A model generated the notes under the pieces. The model was not told the origin of the DNA. It searched no databases and worked only from the letters and a program-made list of their open reading frames with translations. 64,000 nt of DNA from NCBI GenBank assembly GCA_001599755.1, contig BCHX01000003.1, positions 1,361,015-1,425,014 on the forward strand, written 5' to 3'. Source of the DNA: Gliomastix tumulicola (lineage: Eukaryota; Ascomycota; Sordariomycetes; Hypocreales; Bionectriaceae). This document shows positions 63,002 to 64,000 of the stretch, piece by piece. Numbering within the stretch: position 1 is the stretch's first letter; every line of letters starts with the position of its first letter. A program made the translations under genes and the position numbers.

Positions 63002-64000
63002 TAGAGAAGAAAGCAAAAGGAACGGGATGATTTTTCCACGCCGAGCTTCAGGACAGAATGATCCTTAGGTTCTTCTTTTCCTTTGTGTTTGTTTGGCGTC
63101 ATTTTGAGTAGATCACGGTCTAGACCATCATACCCCCCTCCTCCTCCTCCTCCTCTCCTCCCTCTTCCCTTTCCACAGCCATGATGCATTTCTTCTAAAG
63201 CTTTACTCACGGGCTTCTTCTCGCTGCACACCCTGGTCAGGATTCTTGCCCCTGTCCAGGGCCTATATATCGTGGGGGAACGAGGAGGATTGGATTTTTC
63301 CTCTTTGCGTCAACTTGTTCTCTTCTTCGCTTCCTTCCGCCCCAGAATCTACTTTGACGAGAATGATGGCAAACTAGACACCTTGCGAAGAACAGGGGGT
63401 AATTGGGAGAAAACTCCTTGTTAGAGAGCCACGCCGAATGTTATACTGCTGTGATGGATGATGGGTGTTAGTTGTCCTCGTTATGAATGCAGATGAACTA
63501 TAAGAGCTAGATGAAATTTGATACAATTTTTGCCACAGAGCTGTCGGCCGGGGCTTCGAGATGGTCTGTCTATGTTGATTATATATGTACGGCGGGAGGT
63601 GGTTGAGGAGGGTGATGCGATAAAGATATTACACTAGTACGATAGGATGAACGAGACCGACCATATTATGGCAACCACAGAAGGGACAGATGGCTGCGTT
63701 TGTAGACGGTATATTCTTGACGTGATATAAAATCAGTCGTTCATATTGCTATAGTTCTCTTCGCTGATGCCAAATGGCAGATCATAACTGAATTCATAAT
63801 TACACAAGTAGAGACAGGCTGGAGTGGTAGGAAAATGTGTAGAGAACGATGCCCAGATGGTAACCCAAACCCAAAATATCAATCCATTCTGACTCATGTT
63901 CGAGTAACTGATGCCTAGGGATCGCTGTCTTCCGTTGGTAGAAAGGAGAGGGTAGTTCCATTTAGATCCCCCGAAGACAGAGACATAGGTCAACGTCGTG
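63002..64000. other. 3' flank of kinesin to window edge
   Basis: One kilobase with the kinesin 3' UTR (CTCC-rich run near 63137-63165) and AT-rich sequence beyond. The 86-codon minus-strand frame at 63733-63993 has no family resemblance. A TGACTCA stands at 63890. I see no gene. Confidence 0.4.

Noticed and set aside
63733..63993. 86-codon frame near the right edge
   Set aside because: No recognisable motif, AT-rich context and no neighbouring exons.

Overview
This window is nuclear DNA of a filamentous ascomycete. Most genes carry short spliceosomal introns (about 50-80 nt; GTRNGT donors, CTRAC-type branch sites, YAG acceptors). The products match those usual in Pezizomycotina, and RAD6, kinesin-1, AP-1 beta and the SUN protein read like Sordariomycetes orthologues. 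A genus cannot be fixed from the sequence alone. I recognised no tRNA, rRNA, CRISPR or intact transposon.

Left part (1-12.8 kb): the 5' exon of a membrane-anchored ubiquitin-fold (UBL3-like) gene runs off the left edge. It is followed by AP-1 beta adaptin (minus), EMC4 (plus), a DHA1-type drug:H+ antiporter (minus), the ER t-SNARE UFE1 (plus) and cytosolic aspartate aminotransferase (plus). After a 2.2-kb gap, 15-28 kb holds a nine-exon sugar transporter, an unknown conserved protein, the 60S export adaptor NMD3, the rRNA-processing factor ESF2, phosphomevalonate kinase ERG8, an aldehyde dehydrogenase and a three-exon 102-aa protein of unknown function. A 1157-aa mitochondrial PPR protein fills 28.7-32.2 kb, and the DEAD-box ribosome-assembly helicase DBP7 lies at 35.2-37.5 kb.

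From 37.6 to 42.1 kb the window changes character. A 92-aa glycine/valine-rich LEA-like protein with CRE-type sites upstream borders a gene-poor stretch. That stretch holds a possible ABM-fold fragment, a 35-bp tandem repeat, and a decayed UbiA-type prenyltransferase/terpene cyclase joined to a decayed cytochrome P450. I read the UbiA-P450 pair as the remains of a secondary-metabolite (probably terpenoid) locus.

Right part (42.7-63 kb) returns to housekeeping genes: TVP15 and MEF2 (head to head), a secreted cupin, a GPI-anchored SUN-family wall protein, the PCI protein CSN12, mitochondrial acetoacetyl-CoA thiolase ERG10, the E2 enzyme RAD6, a metallophosphoesterase and conventional kinesin.

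Themes: vesicle traffic (AP-1, UFE1, TVP15, EMC4, kinesin), ribosome biogenesis (NMD3 next to ESF2, plus DBP7), two mevalonate-pathway enzymes (ERG10, ERG8) and mitochondrial gene expression (PPR, MEF2). Gene order alternates strand often, with several tail-to-tail pairs less than 60 bp apart. All splice models come from reading the sequence and have no transcript support here.
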